Positions 1 to 7,022 of a stretch of DNA of 64,000 nucleotides are shown here, one piece after another. Source of the stretch: Arenibacter sp. F26102 (lineage in GTDB: Bacteria; Bacteroidota; Bacteroidia; Flavobacteriales; Flavobacteriaceae); assembly GCF_023015865.1 (NCBI RefSeq), contig NZ_JALKBC010000012.1:1-64000 (forward strand), read 5' to 3'. The translations under genes and the position numbers were made by a program. A model generated the notes under the pieces. The model was not told the origin of the DNA and did no database searches. It saw only the letters and a program-made list of their open reading frames with translations. The first letter of the stretch is position 1. Each line of letters begins with the position of its first letter.

Positions 1-81
1 GGCCCGCTCTGGCAACAAGTTCCATCTGAAAAACTCCATTAAACCATAGCAATCCCCATAGTAAGGGACAACCGGACCCGG

Positions 82-149
82 TTCAGTCAACACTGCGTTC
101 ATGTTTGGCCGTACCGACCACACGAACGCTTAGTTATTGTGTGTAGTGC
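82..149 (-). repeat. attC-like site of cassette 11 (short form)
   Basis: Short member of the cassette-boundary palindromes. The + strand shows CAAC (88-91), then GCGTTC (95-100) pairing with GAACGC (124-129), an inner GTTTGG/CCACAC pairing with one mismatch and a two-base bulge, and the cassette end ATTGTGTGTAGTGC (136-149). The GTT that begins every other site reads ATT here, so this distal site may be damaged. The cassette to its left runs off the window. Confidence 0.5.
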
Positions 150-1084
150 TATTCCACAATATCGGCTATTCCCTGAAATATATTCAACGGATATTCCGCC
201 CAGCGATTGCATAGATATAAATACCACTCCTTTCCATAAACCACATAAATTCGAGAATTATAACCTCTGTCTTTGTATTGCTCCAACTCTTCATTTCTTA
301 TACCTAAAAGTCGTTCAAGTACGTAGTTTGAAGGTTTATATTTATCAATCAGTTTAATCGTTTCTTGATGGATTTTTTCGTGATGGGATGCAATTGAGCA
401 TTTATGGTTTTTGGATAAAAGTCGTTCTACATAATTCAAATAAATTTCGTCCAATTTATCTCCACGTTCAATAGAAAGTCCATTTGGTGTTTCATAAGCA
501 CCTTTTACCATTCTAATACTACCTGTTAATTTAGATATTTCTTCGAAATCATCTTTTGTTCTATGCAAATATGCTTGCATTGTTATCCCTAAGTTTTTGT
601 GGATTTTTAGAGTTTCTTTATAGATTTTTAGTATGTTATCAGTCCGGTCAGTTCCCTCCATACTTATGATTACTTCTTGATTGATTTTACTAGCCTGTTC
701 GCATATGGTTTTTAAGTTTTCCAAAGCCAATTCATTTGAGACAAGAAGACCGATATGGGATAAGTCTAGCGATATTGAAGAATTCAGTTTTTCATTTCCA
801 ATTGCTTTAGCGAAATTCACAAATTCAGTTGTTGCGTCATTTGCGTCTTTTTCATTTCGTATGCTTTCGCCCATAAAATCAGTTGTTACGTCAAATCCCT
901 TTTGATTCCATTTACGTACTGATAATAAAGTTTCATTTATGGTTTCTCCGCCAATATATCTGTCGGCAGCTTTTTTTAAAACCTTAAATAAAGTTTCGTT
1001 TTTTAGTATGAATTCTTTCGCATCTTCATTCAGAGCAGCTTTTTTTAAGCTATCAGCTCCGATTTTCAATAATCTTTGTTCCAT
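149..1084 (-). CDS. Proline dehydrogenase family protein (cassette 11 cargo)
   Basis: A 311-aa protein of the monofunctional proline dehydrogenase (PRODH, FAD-dependent TIM barrel) family, which oxidises proline to pyrroline-5-carboxylate. Visible family motifs in order are QAYLHRT (170-176), RMVKGAY (191-197), ERLLGIR (about 257-263), VVYGKEW (281-287) and NRWAE (293-297), the last matching the arginine-rich substrate-binding helix. The length is normal for the short bacterial form and no signal peptide is seen. The start lies 35 nt inside the cassette's 5' core site and the stop codon overlaps the 3' core site, as expected of cassette cargo. A household-type catabolic enzyme is unusual in a cassette, and the sequence is fairly divergent, so the true substrate may differ. 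No promoter of its own is obvious. Family assignment is by motif recognition; function is inferred. Confidence 0.8.
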   Translation of the reverse strand: MEQRLLKIGADSLKKAALNEDAKEFILKNETLFKVLKKAADRYIGGETINETLLSVRKWNQKGFDVTTDFMGESIRNEKDANDATTEFVNFAKAIGNEKLNSSISLDLSHIGLLVSNELALENLKTICEQASKINQEVIISMEGTDRTDNILKIYKETLKIHKNLGITMQAYLHRTKDDFEEISKLTGSIRMVKGAYETPNGLSIERGDKLDEIYLNYVERLLSKNHKCSIASHHEKIHQETIKLIDKYKPSNYVLERLLGIRNEELEQYKDRGYNSRIYVVYGKEWYLYLCNRWAEYPLNIFQGIADIVE

Positions 1085-1105
1085 TAATTCTCAATGTTTT
1101 TTTTT

Positions 1106-1312
1106 GCATTACACACAACGGTCTGAGCTATGAGTAGTGCGGAGGCGGATCTGCGCTTGCCATTCCGTCATGCACCAAGCAAAAGCTTTGGGTTTTCTTT
1201 TTTCTTTATTATTTCAAAAGCAAAATCGAAAAGATTTTGCGACTTCATAAATATAGACAAAACTTGGGATTGGACACCAGGCCCGCATTACTTCATAGGT
1301 TTTGTTGCCAAA
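1106..1312 (-). repeat. attC-like site of cassette 10 (long, type A)
   Basis: About 200-nt imperfect palindrome. Outer arms are GCATTACACACAAC (left) and GTTGCCAAA (right). The inner arms CTATGAGTAGTGCGG and CCGCATTACTTCATAG pair on the + strand with one extra T and one G.T wobble. Unpaired spacers lie between outer and inner arms. The loop carries the hairpin GCAAAATC/GATTTTGC. The open frames across it on the + strand are by-products of sequence conservation. Confidence 0.8.
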
Positions 1313-1526
1313 TCGTTTTTCTTTTTCCGTCCGAGTAAAAGCTGGCGCTCTGCTTGCGTTTTGAGTGCGTCTGAGTAAGAAGGCTTTGCGAACCCCTCCG
1401 TAGCCCTCCGAATCAAGCTAAAATCCATTTGCGCCTGAGTGTTACATCTAGGGTGCGGTCGAGTTTTAATAAACAGAATTTGGGATAAAGGATGGACTTT
1501 TCTACTCCTACCAAATGTTTGGCAAC
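1304..1526 (-). other. Cassette 10, ORF-less body
   Basis: About 205 bp between two attC-like sites, with no convincing coding frame. Its ends GTTGCCAAA and TTTGGCAAC are perfect complements. It is a diverged copy of the ORF-less cassettes 3, 4 and 5; one missing A near its right end breaks the frame that is open in those copies, which argues against a protein product. It may carry a promoter or small RNA, but I see no clear signal. Confidence 0.6.
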
Positions 1527-1724
1527 GGTTCGGCTAAGCGTAGTTCGGGGGCAAGGAAACCTTTTCGTTTCCGTCTGCGCACGAAGCTAAAGCTTTTGGT
1601 TTTGTTTTTTCTTTTTTTGTCCAAAGCTAAATCCTAAAGATTTAGCGACCTCATAAATATACACAGACCTTTCGATTTAGCCCAAAACCCCGTATTACGT
1701 TTAGGCATTGTTGTAATCAGTAGC
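1518..1724 (-). repeat. attC-like site of cassette 9 (long, type B)
   Basis: Outer arms TTTGGCAAC and GTTGTAATCAGTAGC. Inner arms GGCTAAGCGTAG and TTACGTTTAGGC-type sequence pair with G.T wobbles on the + strand. The loop hairpin is GCTAAATC/GATTTAGC, where type A has GCAAAATC/GATTTTGC, a compensated change. Confidence 0.78.
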
Positions 1725-1869
1725 GACGCATACCAGTAAGCCCCAACGATTCCATTTCTGTTTATTTTTCGTCCGAGTAAAGTCCATCTGCGTAACGATT
1801 TCCCTTGAGTAAGATCCATTTATACAAACTTGCTCAAAAGTCGATTCACGTGATTTTTGGTTTTTTGTT

Positions 1870-2094
1870 TTAAGATTCTGAAGAAGAATTTTCAGTTGAA
1901 ACCTTTTTTTTCTTGTCGTTTTCTTTTTTAAAAAATCCAACAGTCCAGATTCCAATTCCCAAGAAACTTATTAAAGGAACATCAGATAACATTTCAGCGG
2001 TCTCAGCACTCAAAAATTTACCGATTAGTCTTGCTGACCACGAAAGGATAATAATTACAATTCCTATTCTTTGAAGAAGGTTGCTATTTTTCAT
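1870..2094 (-). CDS. Small membrane protein, unknown function (cassette 9 cargo)
   Basis: 74 aa. It has two hydrophobic segments (about residues 10-28 and 38-55) and a charged, serine- and lysine-rich C-terminal tail, so it is probably a small two-helix inner-membrane protein. I do not recognise a family. It is the only plausible frame in cassette 9, whose ends GTTGTAATCAGTAGC and GCTATTGATTACAAC are complementary over 15 positions with one G.T. The 5' leader from the core site is about 94 nt, longer than in the other cargo genes, leaving room for a promoter. Small membrane proteins are common cassette cargo, sometimes as toxins or immunity proteins; nothing here proves that. Confidence 0.6.
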   Translation of the reverse strand: MKNSNLLQRIGIVIIILSWSARLIGKFLSAETAEMLSDVPLISFLGIGIWTVGFFKKENDKKKKVSTENSSSES

Positions 2095-2173
2095 AAAATA
2101 AAATTTTACTTACCTCTTATTAGTATCAGCAAATCAAAACTTGTTACACATAATAGACTAATTTGATTTTTGA

Positions 2174-2378
2174 GCTATTGATTACAACGTCTGAGCTATG
2201 AACAGTACGGGAGCAAACTAGCGTTTGCTTTCCGCAACGCACATAGCGAAATCTTTTGGTTTTGTTTTTTCTTTTTCTTGTCAAAAGCGAAATCCCAAAG
2301 ATTTCGCGACCTTATAAAAATACGTAAACCATTCGATTAAGCCCGAAGCCAGTATTGTTTATAGGTTTTGTTGTGCGC
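2174..2378 (-). repeat. attC-like site of cassette 8 (long, type C)
   Basis: Outer arms GCTATTGATTACAAC and GTTGTGCGC. Inner arms CTATGAACAGTACGG and CCAGTATTGTTTATAG differ from type A by paired changes (GTA to ACA opposite TAC to TGT). The loop hairpin is GCGAAATC/GATTTCGC, a third compensated variant (G-C). Confidence 0.78.
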
Positions 2379-2805
2379 TGGCTTTTCCACGTTCTAATTG
2401 GATTTCTACTATTTTTTCGAGTTCATTCTGTTTAAAATCAAACCATTCTTGGCTAAAATCTGATTGGTCGATAGTATTTTTAAAATTCTGAAAAGGTTTT
2501 TTCTTTTCTAAAATGTCTCTCAATTTGAATTTGAATTTTTCGTCCGTCATTTGTTCAGAGAAACGTTCCATTATTTTAAATGACTCAAAGCTTTCTAATA
2601 CTTCGAATTTTATAAAATCCGCTTTGTGGTCATTTATCTTATTTAAGTCATCTCGAAAAAATTCTTTTAATTTTTGTTCGTCTGAAGTGTTTGAGAAGTT
2701 TGGAATGGTAACAATTTCGTTTGTTTTGGAATTGTAATAGCAGTTATTTCCACAATCCAGATTTTCAGCAATTTCCTTGACAATATTTTTTTGAGAATTA
2801 TCCAT
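2359..2805 (-). CDS. UPF0158 family protein (cassette 8, second gene)
   Basis: 148 aa, cytosolic, acidic. The central segment with MERFSEQM, the KKPFQNFK motif (about residues 102-109) and a following EWFDF element match the UPF0158 family, whose role is unknown. It overlaps the upstream DUF3024 gene by 8 bp, so the cassette carries a two-gene operon, which is uncommon. Its last codons (about residues 142-148) run through the cassette core site and the stop lies inside the attC-like palindrome, so its C-terminus would change if the downstream junction changed. Possibly a toxin/antitoxin or stress pair with its neighbour, but there is no direct evidence. Confidence 0.7.
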   Translation of the reverse strand: MDNSQKNIVKEIAENLDCGNNCYYNSKTNEIVTIPNFSNTSDEQKLKEFFRDDLNKINDHKADFIKFEVLESFESFKIMERFSEQMTDEKFKFKLRDILEKKKPFQNFKNTIDQSDFSQEWFDFKQNELEKIVEIQLERGKASAQQNL

Positions 2806-3142
2806 AAAAGCAATGGTGTTTATCTTCTTTTATGATTTCTATGATTTTTTCCAAATGTGTTGATTTTGGAAAAGGTTCGTACAATTCCCATTTTCCGCTA
2901 GCACGCATCCAATATAGATTCCATTCTTGTTTGGACTTGTAGAATCTAATTTTAGCAAATTCAATTTGTTGCAGTTCTTTAGGGTTGTTCCAAACAGGTC
3001 TAATTTCATAAAGTAATACAACTTTTCCGTCATAAGAATATCCAAAATCAAGTTGTGCACGAATCTCTGGATTGTCCGGGCGTAACGATTCCACGTACTT
3101 TTTTATGGTCGATTCGTTAATGTCAATCGTGGTATTTTTCAT
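2798..3142 (-). CDS. DUF3024 family protein (cassette 8, first gene)
   Basis: 114 aa, cytosolic. The pattern of a positively charged N-terminus, then LLYEIRPVW (about residues 43-51), AKIRFYKSKQEWNLYWMR (about 63-80) and WELYEPFP is that of the DUF3024 family of small proteins of unknown function. It starts 33 nt inside the cassette's 5' core site and overlaps the next gene by 8 bp, so the two are translated together. No regulatory site is evident; transcription probably reads through from an upstream cassette. Confidence 0.7.
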   Translation of the reverse strand: MKNTTIDINESTIKKYVESLRPDNPEIRAQLDFGYSYDGKVVLLYEIRPVWNNPKELQQIEFAKIRFYKSKQEWNLYWMRASGKWELYEPFPKSTHLEKIIEIIKEDKHHCFYG

Positions 3143-3161
3143 TCAACTAAAATATTTTTTC

Positions 3162-3371
3162 AGCTTGCGCACAACGGCTGGGCTAAGCGTAGTGCGGAGG
3201 CAAGGAAACTTTTCGTTTCCGTCTGCGCACGAAGCTAAAGCTTATTGTTTAGTTTTATTTTTTCTTGTCCAAAGCTAAATCCATAAGATTTAGCGACATC
3301 ATAAATATACACAGACCTTTTGATTTAGCCCTAAAGCCCGCATTACGTTTAGGCTTTGTTGTGCTTAGTGC
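3162..3371 (-). repeat. attC-like site of cassette 7 (long, type B)
   Basis: Outer arms AGCTTGCGCACAAC and GTTGTGCTTAGTGC. Inner arms GGCTAAGCGTAGTGCGG and CCGCATTACGTTTAGGC pair on the + strand with two G.T wobbles, which would be A.C mismatches on the other strand. Loop hairpin GCTAAATC/GATTTAGC. Confidence 0.82.
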
Positions 3372-3391
3372 TTTCCGCACAGATTGTCTAT

Positions 3392-3883
3392 TCATAATCC
3401 AAATCCGAACGGTTTTTTTCCATTTATTCCGCTTTTCAATTCGGCTGGAATTTCCCAAATATCATATTTAGTTGGCCAGTCCGTTTTATAACCTTCTTCG
3501 GTCGGTATGAACTTAAATCGGCTTTTAGCAAAATCATTCGCTTTAAACCTTTTCAGAATGCTTTGAAGTAAATTCCAAACATCTTTTTCGTATTCATCTA
3601 TTGTTTCGGCTGTAAAGTCATAGTAGTAATCTGGCTCAGCACTCCAAAAAATCTTGCAAGCTGTTCCCTTGTCACATTTTGGACTGTCAATAATCCATTG
3701 CAAAACAATTGGTCCATCGTCCCAGTTGTATATGTCCGCCAAATAATACTGCTCCGCTGAGTTTAAAGATTTAAACTTTTCAAAATCGGGAATTGTTTCT
3801 TCATCATTATCAATGTCATCATTAAATGAGAATTCGAAAAAGTGTTTTTTAATCAGCAATATTTTATGAGGTCGAACTATCAC
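3392..3883 (-). CDS. DUF4274 domain protein (cassette 7 cargo)
   Basis: 163 aa, cytosolic, acidic, aromatic-rich. The segment YNWDDGPIVLQWIIDSPKCD followed by KGTACKIFW (about residues 52-80) is the signature of DUF4274, a small domain of unknown function often found in single-gene or immunity-like settings. The gene fills cassette 7, starts 42 nt from the 5' core site and stops about 20 nt from the 3' core site. No signal peptide or membrane helix is visible. Role unknown; immunity or stress functions are possible but unproven. Confidence 0.72.
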   Translation of the reverse strand: MIVRPHKILLIKKHFFEFSFNDDIDNDEETIPDFEKFKSLNSAEQYYLADIYNWDDGPIVLQWIIDSPKCDKGTACKIFWSAEPDYYYDFTAETIDEYEKDVWNLLQSILKRFKANDFAKSRFKFIPTEEGYKTDWPTKYDIWEIPAELKSGINGKKPFGFGL

Positions 3884-3911
3884 TTATTTCAATAGATTTT
3901 ATTCTTTTTCA

Positions 3912-4121
3912 GCATTAAGCACAACGGTTGGGCTAAGCGTAGTGCGGAGGCAAGGAAACTTTTCGTTTCCGTCTGCGCACGAAGCTAAAGCTTATTGTTT
4001 AGTTTTATTTTTTCTTGTCCAAAGCTAAATCCATAAGATTTAGCGACTTCATAAATATACGCAGACCTTTCGATTTAACCCTAAAGTCCGCATTACGTTT
4101 AGGTTTTGTTGTATGCCGTTA
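3912..4121 (-). repeat. attC-like site of cassette 6 (long, type B)
   Basis: Near-identical to the site at 3162-3371 inside, but with different outer arms: GCATTAAGCACAAC and GTTGTATGCCGTTA. The neighbouring cassettes differ while the palindrome is kept, which is what repeated cassette insertion would produce. Confidence 0.82.
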
Positions 4122-4799
4122 TTTTTTTCTATTTGCTAGTATATTTAAGTCATCCAATGAGTCGAGGGCGAACATTTCCGAATACTCTTTTAAACTCCCA
4201 ATTGATATTTTTAAAGGCTCCTGACTATTATTTTGTACAATCACCCGATATTCATTCTGATACTTATATTCTTGAACCTTTTGAAATAGATTTATCTCTC
4301 CATTGGTCTTTTCATTGTCATAATATTCTACTGGTTTTGCCATGTAAGACATATCCAATTTCTCAATTTCATAAGTAAGTTTGTCAATAAACTTCTTTGT
4401 GCCTCTTATAAACAAGGCATGAGAACCAAATGCTTTTACTTTGGAATCTATGGTGAATTCGTCGGTATCTAAAAAGTCCGACCGCTTAATACAATACAAG
4501 GAATACAAATTACCTTTTGGATAAGGGTCATAATGTCGGAGTTGTAATTTGCTAGGTTTTATGTCCATTTTGTCCCCTGCTTTCGTGTCCGTTATTTCTA
4601 GTCTCAACTTTTCGGTACTTTCATAGTTTTTAATGTTTACTGTACCTTCAAATTTATCTCCTCTAACTCCTCTGTCTTCTAGGTTTTGAAAATATTCTAT
4701 CGTGTTTAGATACACTATTCCATTTTCGTAAAGCGATTTAATATTTTCCTCACTCCCGAACTTGATAAAGAGAACAATAGTGTCTTGGAGTTTGTTCAT
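4119..4799 (-). CDS. Hypothetical protein, 226 aa (cassette 6 cargo)
   Basis: 226 aa, cytosolic, no signal peptide. The N-terminal region has a FIKFGSEENIKSLYENG segment followed by YLNTIEYFQNLED and RGDKFEG (about residues 11-53), a pattern I have seen in uncharacterised proteins of mobile or defence-related regions but cannot assign to a named family. The rest looks mixed alpha/beta. It starts 27 nt from the 5' core site; its stop codon overlaps the 3' core site. It is the largest unknown cargo in the array. A defence role is only a guess from context. Confidence 0.65.
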   Translation of the reverse strand: MNKLQDTIVLFIKFGSEENIKSLYENGIVYLNTIEYFQNLEDRGVRGDKFEGTVNIKNYESTEKLRLEITDTKAGDKMDIKPSKLQLRHYDPYPKGNLYSLYCIKRSDFLDTDEFTIDSKVKAFGSHALFIRGTKKFIDKLTYEIEKLDMSYMAKPVEYYDNEKTNGEINLFQKVQEYKYQNEYRVIVQNNSQEPLKISIGSLKEYSEMFALDSLDDLNILANRKK

Positions 4800-4813
4800 T
4801 TACTTTTTTGGTA

Positions 4814-5020
4814 TAATGGCATACAACGGTCTGAGCTATGAGTAGTGCGGAGGCGGATCTGCGCTTGCCATTCCGTCATGCACCAAGCAAAAGCTTTGGG
4901 TTTTCTTTTTTCTTTATTATCTCAAAAGCAAAATCGGAAAGATTTTGCGACTTCATAAATATAGACAAAACTTGGGATTGGACACCAGGCCCGCATTACT
5001 TCATAGGTTTTGTTGCCAAA
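4814..5020 (-). repeat. attC-like site of cassette 5 (long, type A)
   Basis: Outer arms TAATGGCATACAAC and GTTGCCAAA; interior nearly identical to the site at 1106-1312, including the hairpin GCAAAATC/GATTTTGC. First copy of the CAAC core in the exact 408-bp ladder (4827, 5235, 5643, 6051). Confidence 0.82.
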
Positions 5021-5235
5021 TCGTTTTTCTTTTTCCGTCCGAGTAAAAGCTGGCGCTCTGCTTGCGTTTTGAGTGCGTCTGAGTAAGAAGGCTTTGCGAA
5101 CCCCTCCGTAGCCCTCCGAATCGAGCTAAAATCCATTTGCGTCTGAGTATTACATCCAGAGTGCGTTCGAGTTTTAATAAACAGAATTTGGGATAAAGGA
5201 TGGACATTTCTACTTCTACCAAAATGTTTGGCAAC
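5012..5235 (-). other. Cassette 5, ORF-less body
   Basis: About 206 bp between matching ends GTTGCCAAA and TTTGGCAAC. The only long minus-strand frame (77 codons) would begin with TTG inside the core site, and differences from the copies in cassettes 3 and 4 mostly change the amino acid, so I do not call it a gene. Confidence 0.6.
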
Positions 5236-5428
5236 GGTCTGAGCTATGAGTAGTGCGGGAGGAGAGAGGCACTGTCCCTTACTGTGCGCACCAAGCAAAA
5301 GCTTTAGTTTTTCTTTTTTCTTTATTATCTCAAAAGCAAAATCGGAAAGATTTTGCGACTTTATAAATATAGACAAAACTTGGGATAGAGAACCAGGCCC
5401 GCATTACTTCATAGGTTTTGTTGCCAAA
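5227..5428 (-). repeat. attC-like site of cassette 4 (type A variant)
   Basis: Same inner arms as type A, but the region after the left inner arm is replaced by a GGGAGGAGAGAGGCACTG-type sequence. Both outer arms carry the GTTGCCAAA core, so the flanking ORF-less cassettes are the same kind. Confidence 0.8.
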
Positions 5429-5643
5429 TCGTTTTTCTTTTTCCGTCCAAGTAAAAGCTGGCGTACCGCTTGCGCTTTGAGTGCGTCTGAGTAAGAAGGC
5501 TTTGTGAACCCCTCCGTAGCCCTCCGAACCGAGCTAAAATCCATTTGCGCCTGAGTGTTACAACCAGGGTGCGTTCGAGTTTTAATAAACAGAATTTGGG
5601 GTAAAGAATGGACTTTTCTACTTGAACCAAAATGTTTGGCAAC
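5420..5643 (-). other. Cassette 4, ORF-less body
   Basis: Second copy of the 408-bp unit (attC-like site plus ~206-bp body). Very similar to cassettes 3 and 5. No supported coding frame. Confidence 0.6.
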
Positions 5644-5836
5644 GGTCTGAGCTATGAGTAGTGCGGGAGGAGAGAGGCACTGTCCCTTACTGTGCGCACC
5701 AAGCAAAAGCTTTAGTTTTTCTTTTTTCTTTATTATCTCAAAAGCAAAATCGGAAAGATTTTGCGACTTTATAAATATAGACAAAACTTGGGATTGGACA
5801 CCAGTCCGGCATTACTTCATAGGTTTTGTTGCCAAA
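5635..5836 (-). repeat. attC-like site of cassette 3 (type A variant)
   Basis: Almost identical to the site at 5227-5428. Its CAAC core ends exactly 408 bp after the previous one, so the unit duplicated as a whole, by cassette copying, slippage or homologous recombination. Confidence 0.8.
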
Positions 5837-6051
5837 TCGTTTTTCTTTTTCCGTCCGAGTAAAAGCTGGCGTTCTGCTTGCGTTTTGAGTGCGTCTGAGT
5901 AAGAAGGCCTTGCGAACCCCTCCGTAGCCCTCCGAATCGAGCTAAAATCCATTGGCGCCTGAGTGTTACATCCAGGGTGCGTTCGAGTTTTAATAAACAG
6001 AATTTGAGATAAAGGACGGACTTTTCTACTTGAACCAAAATGTTTGGCAAC
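5828..6051 (-). other. Cassette 3, ORF-less body
   Basis: Third copy of the ORF-less body, with a few substitutions relative to cassettes 4 and 5. Same GTTGCCAAA/TTTGGCAAC ends. No supported coding frame. Confidence 0.6.
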
Positions 6052-6180
6052 GTTAAGGCTATGATTTCGGTCTGGGAAATCCGTTAGGATTTTTCAGGTT
6101 GGAATCGTGCCGGATTAAAAGTAATGAATTTTCTCTTTTGAAAAAGGCAAGACTGAATTATAGGCCATGTTAGCGGTTGC
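6043..6180 (-). repeat. attC-like site of cassette 2 (intermediate, ~135 nt)
   Basis: Distinct sequence but the same architecture: CAAC core, inner arms GGCTATGATTTCGGTCT and AGACTGAATTATAGGCC pairing over about 16 bp with single-base bulges, an inner AAATCC/GGATTT hairpin, then GTTAGCGGTTGC. It shows that the fold, not one repeat sequence, is what is conserved. Confidence 0.7.
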
Positions 6181-6567
6181 TTGCAGCCCGGACCATACTC
6201 TAACGTACAAGCCAATGGAACAATCCGCGTGGATTTTGCCGCATTTAAAATTAAGCCGAGACCATTGTAAACACAAATAAAATTTGGCGTTCTGTAAAGC
6301 CTGGAAAGGGATGGCCGAGCCTAAAGTCAACCTGCGAACTGCTTGCGTAACCCTTGCGTACTGGCGGCAAAAGGATAAGCCCTTAAGTTGCTCTATTTTA
6401 AATCCCAAAACCCTAAGAAAGCCTGATCCCGAGATTTGTAAACCGTGGATTTTTTGCTGCCCTGATAAACGTTCTGCTTGCGCACCGATTGGTCAAACTA
6501 TAGCGTAGGCAGCAAAAAAGAAGAAGACCCTAAGCAGCTCATTATTTTAGAGCAAGTTACCGCTAAC
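6169..6567 (-). other. Cassette 2, no convincing gene
   Basis: A 399-bp cassette with ends GTTAGCGGTTGC and GCAAGTTACCGCTAAC, complementary over 16 positions with one mismatch and one G.T wobble. A 97-codon minus-strand frame (6115-6408) begins mid-cassette and ends inside the attC-like site; its composition does not look coding and I leave it out. Unrelated in sequence to the other ORF-less cassettes. Confidence 0.5.
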
Positions 6568-6760
6568 GGTCTGAGCTATGAGTAGTGCGGAGGCGGATCT
6601 GTGCTTGCCATTCCGTCATGCACCAAGCAAAAGCTTTAGGTTTTCTTTTTTCTTTATTATATCAAAAGCAAAATCGGAAAGATTTTGCGACTTCATAAAT
6701 ATAGACAAAACTTGGGATCGGACACCAGGCCCGCATTACTTCATAGGTTTTGTTGGCAAA
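6552..6760 (-). repeat. attC-like site of cassette 1 (long, type A)
   Basis: Type A palindrome next to the recombinase end of the array. Outer arms GCAAGTTACCGCTAAC and GTTGGCAAA; loop hairpin GCAAAATC/GATTTTGC. Confidence 0.8.
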
Positions 6761-6978
6761 TCGTTTTTTTATTATAGGTGCGAGTAAGAAAGGTCAGCGT
6801 ACTGATTGCGTACTGAGTGCGTCTGAGTAAGAAGGCCTTGCGAACCCCTCCGTAGCCCTCCGAATCCAGCTAAAATCCATTTGCGTATGAGTGTTAGGTC
6901 AATACTCCGTCCGAGTTTTGGCGCTCGGAATTGTGGATTAAGGACAAGTTCTACTACTCGTACAAAATGTTTGCCAAC
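6752..6978 (-). other. Cassette 1, ORF-less body next to attI-like site
   Basis: About 210 bp, ends GTTGGCAAA and TTTGCCAAC. The middle part is a diverged relative of the ORF-less bodies of cassettes 3-5 and 10, while the ends differ. As the recombinase-proximal cassette it would be the most recent insertion. No supported gene. Confidence 0.55.
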
Positions 6979-7018
6979 GTACGGATATAGTAACAACTTA
7001 CTATATTCCTATTTTGTG
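6970..7018 (-). other. attI-like primary recombination site
   Basis: It lies between the first cassette and the recombinase stop codon. After the CAAC core (6975-6978) comes a compact hairpin: GGATATAGTAA (6983-6993), a four-base loop, and TTACTATATTCC (6998-7009), which pairs throughout with one extra T. It is too small to hold a cassette and keeps the layout of the attC-like sites in minimal form. It also lacks the T-tract of a terminator. Inferred to be the insertion site used by the adjacent recombinase. Confidence 0.55.
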
Positions 7019-7022
7019 ACCA

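Noticed and set aside
5001-6050. Three similar 77-codon minus-strand frames in cassettes 3-5
   Set aside because: Start would be TTG inside the core site, substitutions are mostly non-synonymous, and the homologous cassette 10 has a frameshift.
6115-6408. 97-codon minus-strand frame in cassette 2
   Set aside because: It begins mid-cassette, ends inside the attC-like site, and has no family resemblance or coding-like composition.
1106-6760. CRISPR array
   Set aside because: Repeats are ~200 nt, spaced by 200-800 bp of often coding sequence, with different flanking cores and no cas genes.
1106-6760. Insertion-sequence or MITE copies
   Set aside because: No transposase and no target-site duplications; the flanking complementary cores are specific to each cassette, which a transposed element would not produce.
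1130-6787. Repeated 69-82-codon + strand frames (MSSAEADLRL or MSSAGGERHC starts) over the palindromes
   Set aside because: They lie across the attC-like sites and recur only because those sites are near-identical; changes follow DNA pairing rather than protein conservation.
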